Shown piece by piece: positions 32,609-34,221 of a stretch of 34,221 nucleotides of DNA. A program made the position numbers and the translations under genes. The notes below the pieces were generated by a model, which was given only the letters and a program-made list of their open reading frames with translations, was not told where the DNA came from and did not search any database. The DNA comes from Pleurotus ostreatus/Saccharomyces cerevisiae fusant (lineage: Eukaryota; Opisthokonta), in the NCBI GenBank assembly GCA_024196135.1, contig JAMQCK010000244.1, forward strand, positions 1 to 34,221. Reading direction: 5' to 3'. Position 1 is the first letter of the stretch. The number at the start of each line of letters is the position of its first letter.

Positions 32609-33319
32609 ATGAAGGCCGTCTTCGCTCTCACTGCTGTCTCCGTCATGGCGTCCGCCTCGGCGTTCACGATCAACTTCGTCAACAAGTGCTCTTACGGTGA
32701 GTCTCTATGGCATTGCTGCCAGAACACGGGTCTGACGAATATCTCAGATGTTTGGGCCGCTGTCGGTGCTGCCCCCAACGGCCAGCCCGACCTCTCCATT
32801 GCTTGGGGCCAGAAGGTCAGCCCTGGCGGCTCCGCTAGCACCGGTGTCGATGACCACGCTCTGGTAAGGTTACCTCTGCACTAGACTACAGCCTTAGGCT
32901 TACAATGATCTACAGGGCGTCCGCGCTTGGGGCCGCACCGGCTGTGACGGCAATGGCGCTAACTGCCAGACTGGTATGCATTGGTCACTCCCCAAATGGA
33001 CTTGGATACTTACGAGCTTGTAGGCGCCTGCAACGGCGGCCTCGTCTGCAACGACGCTGGTATCACCGCCGCGGCCATCTACTCCGAGTACGGCTACGGC
33101 GACCAGGGCCAGTGGGGCGGCGAGCTCACCTCCTGGGACCTCTCCTACGTCGGTGGCCACGTCAACATCCCCACCAGCCTCTCGTCCTCGGACGGCAAGA
33201 GCGTCTCCTGCGCGGCGGACGGCTGCCCGACCGACCAGGCCTACCAGAACCCCGACGACCACGCGGCCGTCCGCCAGTCCGCCCTCGGCGCGACCTACAC
33301 CCACACTTTCTGCCCTTAA
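32609..33319 (+). CDS. Secreted thaumatin-like protein 2
   Basis: Paralogue of the protein at 28811. Exons 32609-32696, 32748-32863, 32916-32973, 33024-33319; 185 residues, with exon lengths (88, 116, 58, 296) equal to those of copy 1 and only the introns differing. Signal peptide MKAVFALTAVSVMASASA, then FTINFVNKCSYDVWAAVG, WGRTGCDGNGANCQTGAC, SWDLSYVGGHVNIPTSL and YTHTFCP. Eight cysteines at the same places as copy 1. Both copies appear intact. The amidohydrolase and FMN1 lie between them on the opposite strand, so this is a dispersed rather than strictly tandem pair. Confidence 0.82.
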
Positions 33320-33924
33320 ACGACTCATGATTATTTATCTAACGTTATTGGCTAGCTACGGACGTTCTGGGGTTCGTGCATAGGTCATATACTGTACGGG
33401 CTCACGAATATTTGGATTAATCTATGTGGTGGATGCTATACTTTGTGCGAGCATGATGAGGACCTTCCGGGGTGTCTTGTCTCCGAAGGTGAGTCGGCGT
33501 CCTCCAGAGCTCACTTACCCCGCACCCACGCAAAATGAAAGGTGTAGCTTCCATTGGACCTGTACGGCGTGGTACAGCATACTGCTAGCACGGAGCTCCG
33601 AAGAAGTTCGGAGATTGAGGGAACGTGATACTGCTGCTTCTCCGACCCCTTTTGGGTGGTTGATGCCCGTCCATCCCATTCGGGCCTTCGCGTGCATTCA
33701 AACTAAACATAGGGTCACGAGCTGCCTTACGCGACAAGAATGCATTGTATCCTGAGTTAGGATTCAGCTACACGCGATGTGCTACAGTGGCGTCCGTCTG
33801 CCGAGTCAGACGATACCGATAAACAAATTCGTCCATTACACCAAGTTCACCCAATGTCCAGTCTAGCGCCACCGATCTTCACCAAGCGCCCGAGCCTAGC
33901 GGGGATCGCCCGCCTTAGCGCCGG
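33320..33924. other. Intergenic, convergent
   Basis: About 600 bp downstream of thaumatin-like 2 and of the partial gene at the right edge. A short hairpin CTCCGAA-GAAG-TTCGGAG occurs near 33596-33613. A plus-strand open frame of 109 codons (33426-33755) lacks coding character and is not called. Confidence 0.5.
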
Positions 33925-34221
33925 TCAAATGGATGTCTAAACGGCTCATTAGCACGACAGAACCGCAAGCATAGGCTTGTATCAAGACATACCGAAGTCA
34001 TCGTCCACTCGACCACTGCCCTCCTAACCCGGACCTCCAACCCCTTCCTGCACTCAGCGCAGGTCAGACTGGCCTTGAGCCCCCTGAACGCGTCCTCGAT
34101 GGCGCCGACTGAGGTGTCTGAGAGGCAAGGAGACAAGGGTCAGCGGGTCTGGCAAGTACAGGCGGTATGCCCGGCAATACAGACAATAGCACTCACCTGG
34201 GCGTGCCTCCGAGAGCACCGT
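33925..34221 (-). CDS. Unrecognised gene, 3' part only
   Basis: The minus-strand gene continues beyond the right edge. Visible exons: 34197->34221, 33993-34117 and probably 33925-33936; donors GTGAGT and GTATGT, acceptors CTCAG and TTTAG. The joined frame reads TVLSEARPDTSVGAIEDAF, then a pair of close cysteines (LTCAECRKGLEV), and ends about 13 residues later. The Cys pair after an amphipathic helix recalls a saposin-B-like N-terminal module of fungal acid sphingomyelinases, but such proteins would continue for hundreds of residues and no further exon is seen. I do not assign a function. Confidence 0.4.

Noticed and set aside
33426..33755. 109-codon plus-strand frame after thaumatin-like 2
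   Set aside because: No recognisable motif, mixed composition and no neighbouring exon; most likely chance.

Overview
The window looks like a gene-dense stretch of a basidiomycete fungus, probably an Agaricomycete. The signs are many short introns (about 47-61 nt) with GTRNGT donors and CTRAC-like branch sites, a GC-rich coding bias, a fungal-specific FunK1-type kinase and small secreted proteins. All assignments come from reading the sequence and recalled family motifs; no search was run. Spliced models were built by hand and checked for reading-frame continuity.

Layout. 1-3678 (+): 3' part of an RNA-dependent RNA polymerase (RNA silencing). 3870-4457 (-): Sm core protein SmD2, divergent from NOP7/pescadillo (4573-6690, +) across 115 bp. 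6922-7006 (+): intron-containing tRNA-Pro(AGG). 7189-7961 (+): unknown protein. 8102-9119 (-): EMC7, divergent from UTP23 (9322-10354, +). 10768-13284 (+): FunK1-like kinase. 13285-14482: long non-coding stretch with phased repeats and one small spliced ORF. 14483-15508 (+): secreted CAP/PR-1-like protein. 15931-19462 (+): aspartyl-tRNA synthetase fused to a C-terminal DUF2156 domain, the architecture of the fungal sterol aspartyltransferase ErdS. 19904-21332 (-): F-box/LRR-like protein. 21383-21601: small inverted-repeat element with a 9-bp flanking duplication. 22007-23381 (-): NADH-cytochrome b5 reductase. 23621-25466 (-): multi-pass membrane protein. 25583-25900: large inverted repeat. 26227-27044 (-): small secreted protein. 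27400-28162 (-): possible decayed gene. 28811-29527 and 32609-33319 (+): two thaumatin-like paralogues that flank an amidohydrolase (29678-30858, -) and riboflavin kinase (31064-31672, -). 33925-34221 (-): tail of an unrecognised gene.

How they relate. Most genes are independent housekeeping genes; NOP7 and UTP23 both serve ribosome biogenesis. The most notable gene is the AspRS-DUF2156 fusion, which would divert Asp-tRNA from translation to make an aspartylated sterol. Cytochrome b5 reductase, about 2.5 kb away, feeds electrons to sterol desaturation in general, but this closeness may be chance. The RdRP and the large inverted repeat are both relevant to small-RNA silencing, again without evidence of a link. 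The CAP and thaumatin-like proteins form a secreted, PR-protein-like set with clear TATA boxes.
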